Shown: positions 5,364 to 5,462 of the stretch, piece by piece
Numbering within the stretch: the first letter of the stretch is position 1
How the letters are laid out: every line of letters starts with the position of its first letter
Origin: Minthousia sp045628125
Lineage (GTDB): Bacteria; Bacteroidota; Bacteroidia; Bacteroidales; Bacteroidaceae
DNA length: 5,462 bases
NCBI GenBank assembly: GCA_045628125.1
Contig: JAZQPA010000173.1
Coordinates: 1 to 5,462 of the forward strand
Direction: 5' to 3'
Notes under the pieces: model-generated
What the model was told of the DNA's origin: nothing
The model's input: only the letters and a program-made list of their open reading frames with translations
The model's database searches: none
Position numbers and translations under genes: made by a program

Positions 5364-5462
5364 GTGAAAAAACTGCAAATGGGACAGGACCCAGAGAAAC
5401 AAAAAGCCTGCTGAAAATCAGCAGGCTTTTTATTATGGAGTGGAGCTGGAGGGAGTCGAACC
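5364..5462 (+). repeat. Artefactual second copy of 5182-5280
   Basis: This is an exact copy of 5182-5280 directly after adapter sequence, ending at the last base of the window. Duplicated pieces include the last 16 antiporter codons and their stop (5412-5414), the terminator (5401-5431) and the tmRNA-like end (5441-5462). A circular insert-plus-adapter template, read or assembled past one full turn, explains it. These copies should not be annotated as genes. Confidence 0.9.

Noticed and set aside
5175..5414. A 79-codon plus-strand ORF running through the repeat
   Set aside because: It starts out of frame inside the antiporter gene, crosses the adapter block and ends in the duplicated antiporter tail, so it exists only because of the artefact. 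The minus-strand frame at 5165-5347 is rejected for the same reason.
5182..5462. A 182-bp tandem repeat that might be a mobile element att site at a tRNA/tmRNA 3' end, or a CRISPR-like repeat-spacer-repeat
   Set aside because: The 'spacer' is recognisable sequencing adapter with a barcode, and the copies are identical to the base. This is a library or assembly artefact, not an integration scar.

Overview
The window looks like the end of a contig from a Bacteroidota genome, probably a Prevotella or Bacteroides relative. The evidence is Bacteroidota-type -7 promoter boxes (TAnnTTTG) in front of several genes, weak or absent Shine-Dalgarno sequences, and protein families typical of that phylum. 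Genus is an inference only.

Layout. Positions 1-903 hold a leftward gene, cut by the window edge, for a polysaccharide pyruvyl transferase family protein. A divergent intergenic region (904-1090) carries a promoter for each direction. To the right lies a two-gene operon: an OhrR-like MarR-family peroxide sensor (1091-1549), then a secreted Cys-type glutathione peroxidase (1555-2160), closed by a hairpin terminator. Next is a lipoprotein serine hydrolase of the beta-lactamase/NylB fold (start reassigned to 2269), followed 2 nt later by a periplasmic LolA-like protein (start reassigned to 3288). After a 34-nt gap comes a CPA1-family Na+/H+ antiporter (3952-5232). Its stop codon lies inside a strong hairpin that should terminate transcription in both directions. 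Just beyond, on the opposite strand, is the last part of an RNA gene that looks like tmRNA (ssrA).

The right end is not natural DNA. Positions 5281-5363 match, from memory, an MGI/BGI (DNBSEQ) sequencing adapter: left arm, 10-nt barcode, right arm. Positions 5364-5462 are an exact second copy of 5182-5280. A 99-bp insert plus an 83-bp adapter is what an assembler would produce from a short-insert circular DNA-nanoball template. The apparent 182-bp tandem repeat and any ORF across it are therefore artefacts, and trustworthy genomic sequence ends at 5280.

Functionally, the regulator and peroxidase form a plausible self-regulated peroxide defence unit. A 16-bp palindrome overlaps the regulator's promoter, and part of it recurs inverted at the start codon. 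The other genes are ordinary envelope and ion-homeostasis functions. I found no undescribed defence, mobile or genetic system here.
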